The notes under the pieces were generated by a model. It did no database searches and was not told the origin of the DNA. It was given only the letters and a program-made list of their open reading frames with translations. Of a stretch of 44,313 nucleotides of DNA, positions 1-7,301 are shown piece after piece (the stretch's first letter is position 1; the number at the start of each line of letters is the position of its first letter). The position numbers and the translations under genes were made by a program. The DNA comes from Zetaproteobacteria bacterium CG1_02_55_237 (GTDB lineage: Bacteria; Pseudomonadota; Zetaproteobacteria; Mariprofundales; Mariprofundaceae). The stretch is from NCBI GenBank assembly GCA_001871195.1, contig MNXA01000051.1, positions 1-44,313 on the forward strand, written 5' to 3'.

Positions 1-240
1 AAGCACGAACGCACAGTCAACAAAGACAACACCGTCAGCTTTGAGGGCAGAACCCTGCAAATCCCCAGCAATGAATACCGACACCATTATGTCAAAGCCA
101 GAGTGCGTGTTCACTGCTATACCGATGGCAGCATGGCCATCTTCCACGGGCCAAGAAAACTCGCCGAGTTTCAGCCTCTTCTGAAGCCCAAGGCCAGCAA
201 GCCGGAACTACCACTACCAAGGCTGAAGGCAGCAATATGA
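1..240 (+). CDS. ISNCY-type transposase, C-terminal fragment
   Basis: Frame 1 is open from the window edge to a TGA at 238-240 and encodes about 79 residues with no start codon visible, so this is only the C-terminal end of a larger protein. The fragment contains segments such as TVNKDNTVSFEGRTLQIP and HYVKARVRVHCYTDGS, which I recognise from the C-terminal region of ISNCY/ISDol1-group transposases (DDE integrase-like). The catalytic core lies outside the window. The same fragment occurs in opposite orientation at the far end, identical base for base, which supports a recently mobile element. The family name comes from memory of the family and is moderately sure; that it is an IS transposase is surer. 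Confidence 0.7.
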   Translation, partial: KHERTVNKDNTVSFEGRTLQIPSNEYRHHYVKARVRVHCYTDGSMAIFHGPRKLAEFQPLLKPKASKPELPLPRLKAAI

Positions 241-302
241 ACCAAAACCAAACCGGACAACCCTTGTGCTCTAAAACCGGACAACTCTATTTGTTGCCAA
301 CA
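2..302 (+). mobile_element. Insertion sequence, transposase-side terminus (left copy)
   Basis: Bases 2-302 are identical to the reverse complement of 44013-44313 without a gap or mismatch, and identity stops exactly at 302/44013. Position 302 is therefore the element's end, in the sequence TTGTTGCCAACA. Between the transposase stop (240) and the end there are 62 bases carrying two direct copies of AAACCGGACAAC, at 250-261 and 274-285, the kind of site a transposase binds. The end lies inside the 3' part of the HD-GYP gene. The rest of the element, its other end and any target duplication are outside the window. Confidence 0.85.
250..285 (+). repeat. Tandem 12-bp motif in the IS terminus
   Basis: AAACCGGACAAC occurs at 250-261 and again at 274-285, so the copies start 24 bases apart. 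The second copy is 17 bases from the element's end. The same pair is mirrored at 44030-44041 and 44054-44065 in the other copy. A likely role is transposase recognition of the end; this is inferred only from position and repetition. Confidence 0.5.
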
Positions 303-1887
303 TCTCGTCGAGTTGTTCGGGACGGAGATATTGTCGGGCGTAGTCTTCATAGACCTTTTCGCGCACAAACACATCGAAGAGGTCGGGATCGATATGATTG
401 TCCAGTTTCATATTGCCAAGTATCTGCAGGGCTCTGGAGATCGGCATCGCCTTTTTGTACGGCCGATCGGAAGCTGTCAGCGCTTCGAAAATATCGGCAA
501 TGGCCATGGTGCGCGCCTGCACCGACATCTGTTCGCGAACCAGACCATTGGGATAACCCTTACCATCCATGCGTTCATGATGGCCTCCTGCGAATTCAGG
601 CACATTGCGCAAATGCTTCGGGAAGGGCAAGGACTCGAGCATCTTGATGGTCATGACGATATGATCATTGATGATCTCGCGCTCTTCAGGAAGGAGGGTG
701 CCTTTGGCGATGGTGAGGTTTTTAACTTCCTCCTCGGTTAACAAGGGGACTTCTTCCCTTTCGGCATTGCGCCATGTTTGCGTGGCAATCCGGCGCACCC
801 GGTCCTGATCCTCTTCACGCATGAACTCACCACCGGTGTTACAGCGGCGAAGAAACTGACGATCATCTTCAATTTGCTTTATCTTATCCTGATAGCTTTG
901 TTCTATTTCCCTCAGGGACTCAGCATCATCAGACCTGCAGTTGCGTTTGGCATCCGCATATTCGTAATCGGCCATGAGGTGGAGAGAGGCAAACCGGGCG
1001 TTTATCAAATTAATGCGGTCACAAATCGTTTCCAGCTTGGTCGATTTCTCAACGACATATTCCGGTGTCGTGATCTTGCCGCAATCATGAAGCCAGGCGG
1101 CGATCTCCAGTTCATATCGTCCGCCATCGTCCAGCGTAAAATCCTGCAAAGGCCCGCTATCCTGCCTGCTTGCTGCTTCCGCCAGCATGAGGGTCAGTTC
1201 CGGTACGCGGGTGCAGTGTGCGCCCGTGTGAGTTGATTTTTTATCGATGGCCGTTGCGATCAACTGAATGAAGGATTCGAACAGGATGCGCATCTCTTCG
1301 ATAAGGCGTTTGTTGGTCAGTGCAACCGCAGCCTGTGAGGCCAGGGATTCCGCCAGCTGCTCATCTCGCTTGCCGAAGGCCGTGATCTCTTTGCCTTCCG
1401 CATCCAGGGCGTTAATCAGCTCCAGCACGCCGATGATATCGCCGTTGTGATCCTTCATCGGCACGCACAAGAAAGAGGTCGATCGGTAGCCCGTCTTGGC
1501 ATCGAAGGCGCGCGTGCCGGAAAAGTCGAAATCGGTGGCGGTGTAGGCATCCGGGATGTTGATGGTCTTATCGTGCAGCACCGAACAGGCGACCACCTGC
1601 TCGAGGTTTGCTCTCCCATGTTCGTCATGCAGCCTGACCGGAGGAAACGGGATGTCATTGCCCGTGGTGCCGCCCATGGCGAAGCCAAGGCTGTCGGTAC
1701 GGATGACCTCAAAACGCAGGTTGCCGTCGTCGTCCATCATGAACAGCGTGCCGGCGTCCGAATGAGTCAGTTTCTTGGCTATGATCAGGATCAGCTCAAG
1801 CAGATGTTCCTGACTTTTCTCCCGGGATAAGGCGACCCCAAGCTCATTCAAATCCTTGATGGCGTCCATCGGCTTGTAAATTCTCAT
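271..1887 (-). CDS. GAF / HD-GYP cyclic-di-GMP phosphodiesterase, 3' end altered by IS
   Basis: A likely cytoplasmic signalling enzyme that hydrolyses cyclic di-GMP. Residues about 20-195 form a GAF sensor domain. The HD-GYP domain follows: HTGAHCTRV near 220, LHDCGK with HD at 267-268, a His at 409 and HHERMDGKGYP at 436-446, all metal or signature residues present. Between HD and the next His lies a charged, partly helical insert of roughly 130 residues where the family usually has about 30. The start has a good AGGGGG site. The last host-encoded residue is about Met529; the final nine residues and the TAG stop come from the inserted IS. No transmembrane segment or receiver domain is seen. 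Family assignment is secure; activity with the new tail is unknown, though the catalytic core is complete. Confidence 0.9.
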   Translation of the reverse strand: MRIYKPMDAIKDLNELGVALSREKSQEHLLELILIIAKKLTHSDAGTLFMMDDDGNLRFEVIRTDSLGFAMGGTTGNDIPFPPVRLHDEHGRANLEQVVACSVLHDKTINIPDAYTATDFDFSGTRAFDAKTGYRSTSFLCVPMKDHNGDIIGVLELINALDAEGKEITAFGKRDEQLAESLASQAAVALTNKRLIEEMRILFESFIQLIATAIDKKSTHTGAHCTRVPELTLMLAEAASRQDSGPLQDFTLDDGGRYELEIAAWLHDCGKITTPEYVVEKSTKLETICDRINLINARFASLHLMADYEYADAKRNCRSDDAESLREIEQSYQDKIKQIEDDRQFLRRCNTGGEFMREEDQDRVRRIATQTWRNAEREEVPLLTEEEVKNLTIAKGTLLPEEREIINDHIVMTIKMLESLPFPKHLRNVPEFAGGHHERMDGKGYPNGLVREQMSVQARTMAIADIFEALTASDRPYKKAMPISRALQILGNMKLDNHIDPDLFDVFVREKVYEDYARQYLRPEQLDEMLATNRVVRF

Positions 1888-1935
1888 AATCCCCCTGTTA
1901 CAAACTGCGCAACAAACGATTTATCGTAAGAAAGC

Positions 1936-1976
1936 ATAAAACAGAAGGGCGTAAAATAGAAGTTTTATCGGCCCTT
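1936..1976 (-). terminator. Probable terminator after leuA
   Basis: Read on the minus strand, AAGGGC (1976-1971) pairs with GCCCTT (1950-1945), with a second inner TAAAA/TTTTA pairing, and is followed by CTGTTTTAT. It lies between leuA and the HD-GYP gene. A second hairpin closer to the leuA stop, 2014-2036 (nine Watson-Crick pairs plus one wobble, three-base loop), has no T-run behind it and may be an extra 3' stem. Confidence 0.5.
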
Positions 1977-2051
1977 GATGTGTCTGTCTGGCGCAAATGG
2001 CCGAGGCTTGAGCAGCGCAAGGTTAAACCCTGCGCTGTCTCAGCGGGACGA

Positions 2052-3593
2052 TCAAACCCCCGAATACTGGGCATGTACCTTGCGGGCATGCATGCCCGGG
2101 AGTTTATTCAGGGCATCAATCAGGGCCTTGGCGGAAGCAACGACGATGTCGGTGTCCTTGCCCTGGCCGTTGACGATGCGTTCACCGTTCTGCAAACGAA
2201 CGGTTACCTCGCCTTGTGCATCGGTGCCGGCAGTAATGGCGTTTACCGCATACAAAAGCAGTTTGCCGTTTGGTTCGACCAGCGACTTGATTGCCTTGAA
2301 TGCGGCATCCACCGGGCCATCACCTTCGGCGGTGGCCTTGTGCGACTGGCCTTCGATCTCCAGTTCGACGGCAGCCACTGGCGTATCGCCGGTTCCGGAA
2401 GCGGCATGCAGGCTGATTAATTTGACGCGTTCGGATTCGACGTCATCTCCATGCTCCAGAATAGCCATCAAATCCTCGTCGAAAATGTCCTTCTTCTTGT
2501 CGGCCAGCCGCTTGAAGTGTTCGAACACTGCGATCAGTTCATCACCATCCAGCTCAATGCCCAACTCGGCATAGCGCGATTTCAGAGCCGCGCGCCCGGA
2601 GTGTTTGCCCAGCACCATGCGGTTGGTTTTCCAGCCGACCGATTCCGGGGTCATGATTTCATACGTTTTCTGATGCTTGAGCATACCGTCCTGATGAATG
2701 CCTGATTCATGCGCAAAGGCGTTGGCGCCGACAATCGCCTTGTTCGCCTGCACCGGCATGCCGGTGATCTGGCTGACCAGTTTGGAGGTAGGCACGATTT
2801 TTGTCGTGTCGATGCCTGTTTCAATGCTGTAGCGATCTGAACGGGTGCGCAGAATCATTACCACCTCTTCCAGCGAAGCGTTACCCGCGCGTTCGCCCAG
2901 ACCGTTGATGGTGCACTCCACCTGGCGTGCCCCGTTTTCCACGGCGCTCAGCGAGTTGGCCACGGCCAGCCCCAGATCGTTGTGGCAGTGCACCGAAAAA
3001 ATCGCCTTATCCGAGTTCGGCACGCGTTCACGCAGCTCTTTGATGCGACCGCCAAACTCCTGTGGGGTCATGTAGCCGACGGTGTCCGGGATGTTGATGA
3101 CGCGCGCACCAGCGGCAATCGTCGCTTCGATAATGCGGCACAGGAAATCCATTTCCGAGCGACCGGCATCTTCAGCAGAAAACTCCACCTCGGGCGCCAG
3201 CGAACGTGCCTGTTTCACGGCAGCCACAGCCATTGCGAGCACCTCGTCCGGCTGCATGCGCAGCTTGGCCTGCATGTGGATGGGACTGGTGGCGATAAAT
3301 GTATGGATGCGGGCCTGCTCGGCCGGTTTTACAGCCTCGGCAGCGCGCTCAATATCCTTTGGATGGGCACGTGCCAGCCCGGCAATGATCGGACCTCTCA
3401 CATCGGTGGCGATGCGGTGTACTGCCTCGAAATCACCCGGAGAGGCAATGGGAAAGCCCGCTTCGATGATGTCCACGCCGAGCACGGCCAGCGCATGCGC
3501 AACGCGCAGCTTCTCATCCAGATTCATCGAGCAGCCGGGCGACTGCTCGCCATCACGCAGGGTGGTATCGAAGATGTACAAACGGTCGGACAT
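2052..3593 (-). CDS. leuA: 2-isopropylmalate synthase
   Basis: First committed step of leucine synthesis: condenses acetyl-CoA with 2-oxoisovalerate to give 2-isopropylmalate in the cytoplasm. At 513 residues it is the usual bacterial long form. The N-terminal TIM barrel shows [13 protein letters not shown] (Arg13, Asp14), HCHND at 202-206 and GLGERAGNA at 231-239. Asp14, His202, His204 and Asn238 match the metal and substrate residues of the family. The C-terminal part (about 390-513) is the leucine-binding regulatory domain, so feedback inhibition is expected. It lies downstream of pssA, an arrangement often seen at the end of ilv-pssA-leuA clusters. A leader peptide and terminator lie just upstream, so it is likely controlled by attenuation. 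Confidence 0.97.
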   Translation of the reverse strand: MSDRLYIFDTTLRDGEQSPGCSMNLDEKLRVAHALAVLGVDIIEAGFPIASPGDFEAVHRIATDVRGPIIAGLARAHPKDIERAAEAVKPAEQARIHTFIATSPIHMQAKLRMQPDEVLAMAVAAVKQARSLAPEVEFSAEDAGRSEMDFLCRIIEATIAAGARVINIPDTVGYMTPQEFGGRIKELRERVPNSDKAIFSVHCHNDLGLAVANSLSAVENGARQVECTINGLGERAGNASLEEVVMILRTRSDRYSIETGIDTTKIVPTSKLVSQITGMPVQANKAIVGANAFAHESGIHQDGMLKHQKTYEIMTPESVGWKTNRMVLGKHSGRAALKSRYAELGIELDGDELIAVFEHFKRLADKKKDIFDEDLMAILEHGDDVESERVKLISLHAASGTGDTPVAAVELEIEGQSHKATAEGDGPVDAAFKAIKSLVEPNGKLLLYAVNAITAGTDAQGEVTVRLQNGERIVNGQGKDTDIVVASAKALIDALNKLPGMHARKVHAQYSGV

Positions 3594-3660
3594 GGGGTTC
3601 TCCTATCTTTGCCGATTCTGCCGGTTTGCCGGGTGCGGCGTCTAGTTCTTTGCGACCCCT

Positions 3661-3698
3661 AAAAAACAACAAGGCCGCAGGATGTGGCTGCGGCCTTG
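3661..3698 (-). terminator. leu attenuator terminator
   Basis: On the minus strand CAAGGCCGCAG (3698-3688) pairs perfectly with CTGCGGCCTTG (3680-3670) around a seven-base loop, followed by TTGTTTTTT. It is a textbook intrinsic terminator placed about 70 bases before the leuA start and about 37 bases after the stop of a leucine-rich leader ORF. The leader sequence TGCGGT, inside the last codons of the leader, can pair with GCCGCA of the 5' arm, a candidate antiterminator. Position between leader and structural gene argues for an attenuator and not simply the pssA terminator. Confidence 0.85.
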
Positions 3699-3734
3699 AT
3701 TAATAAGTCATGGAATGATTTCCGGACTAATACC

Positions 3735-3806
3735 TCACATACCGCACTTTCGCCTGCCTAGAAGTAGCAGACGATGATGGGTCGGAAGCAGACGAAATTC
3801 ATTCAT
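3735..3806 (-). CDS. leuL: leu operon leader peptide
   Basis: A 23-codon ORF, ATG at 3806 and TGA at 3737-3735, with six leucines including a run of four (CTG CTA CTT CTA) at residues 13-16. CTA is normally a scarce codon. The ORF ends just before the intrinsic terminator upstream of leuA. Ribosomes stalling at the Leu run when charged tRNA-Leu is low would free the antiterminator and let leuA be read. The last Leu codon is 12 bases before the presumed antiterminator segment, a fitting distance. No good Shine-Dalgarno is visible and the predicted transcription start falls almost on the ATG, so translation may be leaderless. An in-frame ATG at 3830 would give 31 residues but lies within the predicted promoter. 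Confidence 0.8.
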   Translation of the reverse strand: MNEFRLLPTHHRLLLLGRRKCGM

Positions 3807-3813
3807 ACGGCGG

Positions 3814-3842
3814 AGTAAAGCATTGCCCATCGGGGCTGTCAA
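3814..3842 (-). promoter_or_regulatory. Candidate sigma70 promoter for leuL-leuA
   Basis: Minus strand TTGACA (3842-3837, full consensus), a 17-base spacer and TTTACT (3819-3814, four of six). It lies 27 bases after the pssA stop. The expected start site is at about 3807, next to the leader ATG. Confidence 0.55.
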
Positions 3843-3868
3843 TCCGGGTTGCTTACAGACCTCCCGGC

Positions 3869-4627
3869 TTACGGGGCCTCGTTGTCCGGGGTGTCCGGTT
3901 CATCGTGCTGGATTTCTTTCTTGTGCCGGCCGGTAATGCCGAGCAGGACGCCATGAATACAGTAGGCCAGTACCAGCACGAACAGGAAGGTATGCGGATT
4001 GACCATGACGAAGGCAATGACCACCAGCATGATGAGCAGCAATATCGCCGGTTTACGTTGTTTGAGATCCACATCCTTGCCGGCAAAAAAGGGAACATTG
4101 CTGACCATCAGCCAGGCCAGCGAGACGGAAATGGCGAACCACAACCAGGGGATGGGGTCGAACCCGGCATCCTCATGGAACAGTACGGCCGTGGCGATAA
4201 GCATGGCGGATCCAGGGGTGGGCAAGCCGTTAAAGAATTTCTTGCTCTGGGTATCCAGCTGCACATTGAAGCGGGCCAGGCGCAGTGCGGCACCGGCAGC
4301 AAGTAGAAAGGCTGCCATCCAGCCTGCCTTGTGTAGTGGTGCCAGCGCCCACATATACATCAATACGGCTGGTGCGATGCCGAAGGACAACATATCGCAC
4401 ATGGAGTCGTACTGAGCGCCGAAATCGGATTCGGCATGCAGCAGGCGGGCAACCCGACCATCGAGAATGTCGAAGATGGCCGCAGCAATCAGCGCCCAGG
4501 CGGCCAGTTCGAAGCGGCCCTGAACAGCCGCGATCAATGCATAGAAACCTGCAAAGAGGCCCGCCGTTGTGAACAGGCTGGGCAGGATATAGATGCCGCG
4601 TTCGCGGACAGAATTCACCTTACTCAT
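3869..4627 (-). CDS. pssA: CDP-diacylglycerol--serine O-phosphatidyltransferase
   Basis: Inner-membrane enzyme that makes phosphatidylserine from CDP-diacylglycerol and serine, the precursor of phosphatidylethanolamine. The CDP-alcohol phosphotransferase signature is complete: Asp53, Asp56-Gly57, Ala60-Arg61, Gly70, Asp74 and Asp78 in the D-x2-DG-x2-AR-x8-G-x3-D-x3-D pattern. The 252 residues hold about six to eight hydrophobic segments, which fits the PssA type II (Bacillus-like) family. The tail is charged and acidic. The Shine-Dalgarno is weak. The gene reads toward leuA with its own promoter and attenuator between them, so the two may be partly uncoupled. No psd gene is seen in the window. 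Confidence 0.93.
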   Translation of the reverse strand: MSKVNSVRERGIYILPSLFTTAGLFAGFYALIAAVQGRFELAAWALIAAAIFDILDGRVARLLHAESDFGAQYDSMCDMLSFGIAPAVLMYMWALAPLHKAGWMAAFLLAAGAALRLARFNVQLDTQSKKFFNGLPTPGSAMLIATAVLFHEDAGFDPIPWLWFAISVSLAWLMVSNVPFFAGKDVDLKQRKPAILLLIMLVVIAFVMVNPHTFLFVLVLAYCIHGVLLGITGRHKKEIQHDEPDTPDNEAP

Positions 4628-4675
4628 TGGATGGTTCGCCCTTGCCTAGTGAGGGTCTGTGCAGGAGAAGAAGGT

Positions 4676-4695
4676 TTATCGCTCATACGCGATAA
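4676..4695. promoter_or_regulatory. Inverted repeat upstream of pssA
   Basis: TTATCGC and GCGATAA face each other across six bases, about 50-70 bases upstream of the pssA ATG. The arms could be an operator half-site pair or an RNA stem in the 5' leader. A weak TTGGCA / TAGCTT pair with a 16-base spacer lies just upstream on the minus strand. Nothing identifies the regulator. Confidence 0.3.
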
Positions 4696-4873
4696 GCTAC
4701 ATGCATCCGGCGACTTGCCAATACATTGAGCCTTATGTGTTGCATTTATATCCCGGCGGTGGAAATTGGCATGCCCCTGGTTCAGCCTGCAGTGTAGGGA
4801 ATTAAACGAGTAACGATGTGTATGATGAGCTACAATGCAACATAAAAAGTCAGCAATGGAGAAAGCGATAACG

Positions 4874-6217
4874 ATGAAAGGAGGACGGACAGGCTTGCGA
4901 TTCTTGCTATTCCTTGGCTGTCTTCTGCTGCCGGCAGGGCTCAGGGCGGAACCGCTCAGCCTGCAACAGGCGGTGGATTTGGCGCTGGCGCACGCCCCGG
5001 CTGTGCAGGCTGCCGAGGCCGGGCGTGATGCTGCGGCCGAGGATGAGGCACTGGGCCGTTCCTGGTTGTTGCCCTATATCGAGGCCAGCGGTTCTATTCA
5101 GCGGCGCAGGCATAATACGGCCTACGATACGCCGCAAACCCTGTTTAAAAACGACCTGAACTACAACGAGAACACCATTGGCGTGCGTGTGGTGCAGTCG
5201 CTATTCGATCTGGAGCGCTGGGCCGGTTACCGGCAGGGGGAGCTCTCCGCCGAGTCGGGAGAACTGCGTCTGCGTCTGGAACGCCAGCGCTTGATGCTGG
5301 AAACGGTGCAGGCATTTCTTGATGCGATGACGGCGCAGGCGGCATTGAGTGCTGCCGGGGCACGCGAGACTGCAGCGCAGAAGCTGGCCGTACAGGCTGA
5401 AGCAGCGCAGCGCGTTGGCACCGCAGCCATGCCCGAACGGCTTGATGCCGAGGCGCGCCGCGATCTGGCGAAAGCCGACCGTTTGCGCGCCGAAAACGAT
5501 CTGGATCAGGCCCGATCCCGGCTGGCTTCGTTGATCGGAAGTTCCGTGGATGGGCTGAATCCACCTCAGTTTGCTGATGTCACTGCCGATCTGGCGAACA
5601 TGAAACCGGAGGCGTGGGAAGAGAAAGCGGCGGCTCAGGCGCTGCCCGTGCAGCTCGCCGGGGTGCAGTTCGGTGTAGCAGAACAGGGCAAGCGGAAAGC
5701 ACTGGGCGGTGCCCTGCCCAAGGTTGAAGCTTTCGGGCAAATCAGTCGTGACCGCTCATCCGATACGATATTGAACCGGGGCGTGACGGTGCGCGATCAG
5801 GCCATTGGCGTGCAGGTGAAGATGCCGCTTTATGCTGGCGGTGGCACCACGGCACAGATGCGCAAGAGCGAGAAAGAGGCTCTGCAGGCCGAATTTCTAA
5901 TGGCCGACGATGTCCGTCTTGCAAGGCTCACAGCACGACAGGCCTTTCTCGCCATGCGGGCCGCAGGTGCGCAGCTTGAGGCGACGCGGCAATCCGTCCT
6001 TTCTACCAGCAGGGCCGCTGATGCCGCGCATCTCGGGCATGATGTCGGTCTGCGCAGCATCAGCGAAGTGCTCGATGCAGATGAGCGGACCTTTACTGCG
6101 CAAAAGAATCTGGCCGCAGCCTCGGCGCAGTATGTGTTCGCCGCGTTGCAGCTGCGGGCGAGCGTCGGTGAGCTGACCGGCAGACCTTTGCCGGCCGTGT
6201 TCGGTGAGTTGCCATGA
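4874..6217 (+). CDS. TolC-family outer-membrane efflux protein
   Basis: Outer-membrane channel of a tripartite exporter. From the ATG at 4874 the protein has 447 residues with a clear signal peptide (hydrophobic FLLFLGCLLLP, cleavage after LRA), then the opening LSLQQAVDLAL typical of outer-membrane efflux proteins. Two repeats of long, alanine-rich amphipathic helices with short beta segments follow (for example IGVRVVQSLFD and IGVQVKMPLYAGG). In-frame ATGs at 4835 and 4856 are possible, but GGAG at 4858-4861 and the position of the signal peptide favour 4874. TACAAT at 4831-4836 is a possible -10. It heads an operon with an HlyD-type adaptor and an ABC transporter, its likely partners. Confidence 0.9.
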   Translation: MKGGRTGLRFLLFLGCLLLPAGLRAEPLSLQQAVDLALAHAPAVQAAEAGRDAAAEDEALGRSWLLPYIEASGSIQRRRHNTAYDTPQTLFKNDLNYNENTIGVRVVQSLFDLERWAGYRQGELSAESGELRLRLERQRLMLETVQAFLDAMTAQAALSAAGARETAAQKLAVQAEAAQRVGTAAMPERLDAEARRDLAKADRLRAENDLDQARSRLASLIGSSVDGLNPPQFADVTADLANMKPEAWEEKAAAQALPVQLAGVQFGVAEQGKRKALGGALPKVEAFGQISRDRSSDTILNRGVTVRDQAIGVQVKMPLYAGGGTTAQMRKSEKEALQAEFLMADDVRLARLTARQAFLAMRAAGAQLEATRQSVLSTSRAADAAHLGHDVGLRSISEVLDADERTFTAQKNLAAASAQYVFAALQLRASVGELTGRPLPAVFGELP

Positions 6218-6263
6218 AACATGCGTGTCCTGTCGATCAGGCTGATGCAGCGAGGAGTAAGAT

Positions 6264-7301
6264 ATGAAAAAAGTTCTGCGTCTGTTGATTCCCCTGCTTA
6301 TCCTTGCTGCCGCCGTCGGCTTCTGGAGAGCACAGAGTCATAACGGGGAATCGGATGGCGTGAATCTAAACCTCTACGGCAATGTCGATATGCGCGAAGT
6401 GGGCTTGGCCATCAACGGTGTCGGTCGCATTGCGGACATGCTTGCGCGTGAGGGTGAGCTGGTCAGCAAGGGGCAACTTTTGGCCAGACTGGACAGTGAT
6501 CGCTTGCAGGCCCTGGTAGCTAGAGCAGCCGCCCAGGTTGAGATGCAACAGGCGGTTGTTGCCCGGCTAGAGGCAGGTAATCGCCCCGAGGATATTCGCA
6601 GGGCAGGAGCCGATCTTGCAGCCGCCAGGGCACAGGCAAAGGATGCGGCGCGCACGGCGGCGCGTCTGCAAAGCCTGAGCAGCCGTGATTTGGCTTCCCG
6701 CGAACTGGCCGACAATGCAGCTACAGCAGCGGCGGCTGCGCATGAGCGGGTGAAGGCGGGCAGCGAGATACTGCAGCTGGCGGAGCTGGGGCCAAGGTCC
6801 GAGGATATCGATGCGGCTCGTGCGCAGTTGAAAGAAGCACAGGCGCAGCTGGCACTGGCTAATAAGGAATTGGCCGAGGCCGCCCTGTATGCCCCGTCCG
6901 ATGGCATGATTCGCAACCGCATCCTTGAACCCGGCGATATGGCCAGTCCGCAACGCCCGCTCTACACCCTGGCCATCACCAATCCCTTGTGGGTGCGCGC
7001 TTATGTATCGGAAACCGATCTCGGGCGGGTGCGTCCGGGTATGACCGCTGAAGTGAGCACCGACAGCTTCCCGGGCAAAGAGTATCGCGGCTGGATAGGT
7101 TATATCTCGCCGAGCGCCGAATTCACACCGCAGTCGGTGCAGACCGAGGAAATGCGCACGCAACTGGTGTATCAGGTGCGTATTTATGTATGCAATCCGC
7201 AAGGCGAGTTGCGCCTCGGTATGCCGGCAAGCGTGCATATCTCGCTTAAGCAGGCGCAGACGGCACCGGGCGGCAACGATCCCTGCCACGGGCAGGAATG
7301 A
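6264..7301 (+). CDS. HlyD-family membrane fusion protein (YbhG-like)
   Basis: Periplasmic adaptor joining the inner-membrane ABC transporter to the TolC channel. The 345 residues start with a Lys-Lys and hydrophobic stretch (signal anchor), followed by a split lipoyl/barrel region (GRIADMLAREGELVSKGQLL near 50-75), a long alanine-rich coiled-coil hairpin (about 85-205), then the second lipoyl half and beta barrel (DGMIRNRILEPGDM, WVRAYVSETDLGRVRPGM). A strong GAGGAG precedes the ATG. Its end overlaps the next gene by four bases. The arrangement adaptor, tandem ATPase and two permeases is that of E. coli ybhGFSR, reported to export cationic drugs; the substrate here is not known. Confidence 0.9.
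   Translation: MKKVLRLLIPLLILAAAVGFWRAQSHNGESDGVNLNLYGNVDMREVGLAINGVGRIADMLAREGELVSKGQLLARLDSDRLQALVARAAAQVEMQQAVVARLEAGNRPEDIRRAGADLAAARAQAKDAARTAARLQSLSSRDLASRELADNAATAAAAAHERVKAGSEILQLAELGPRSEDIDAARAQLKEAQAQLALANKELAEAALYAPSDGMIRNRILEPGDMASPQRPLYTLAITNPLWVRAYVSETDLGRVRPGMTAEVSTDSFPGKEYRGWIGYISPSAEFTPQSVQTEEMRTQLVYQVRIYVCNPQGELRLGMPASVHISLKQAQTAPGGNDPCHGQE

Noticed and set aside
4716-4771. TGCCAAT ... ATTGGCA arms upstream of the TolC-type gene
   Set aside because: The 7-bp arms are 42 bases apart and have no supporting context; likely chance.
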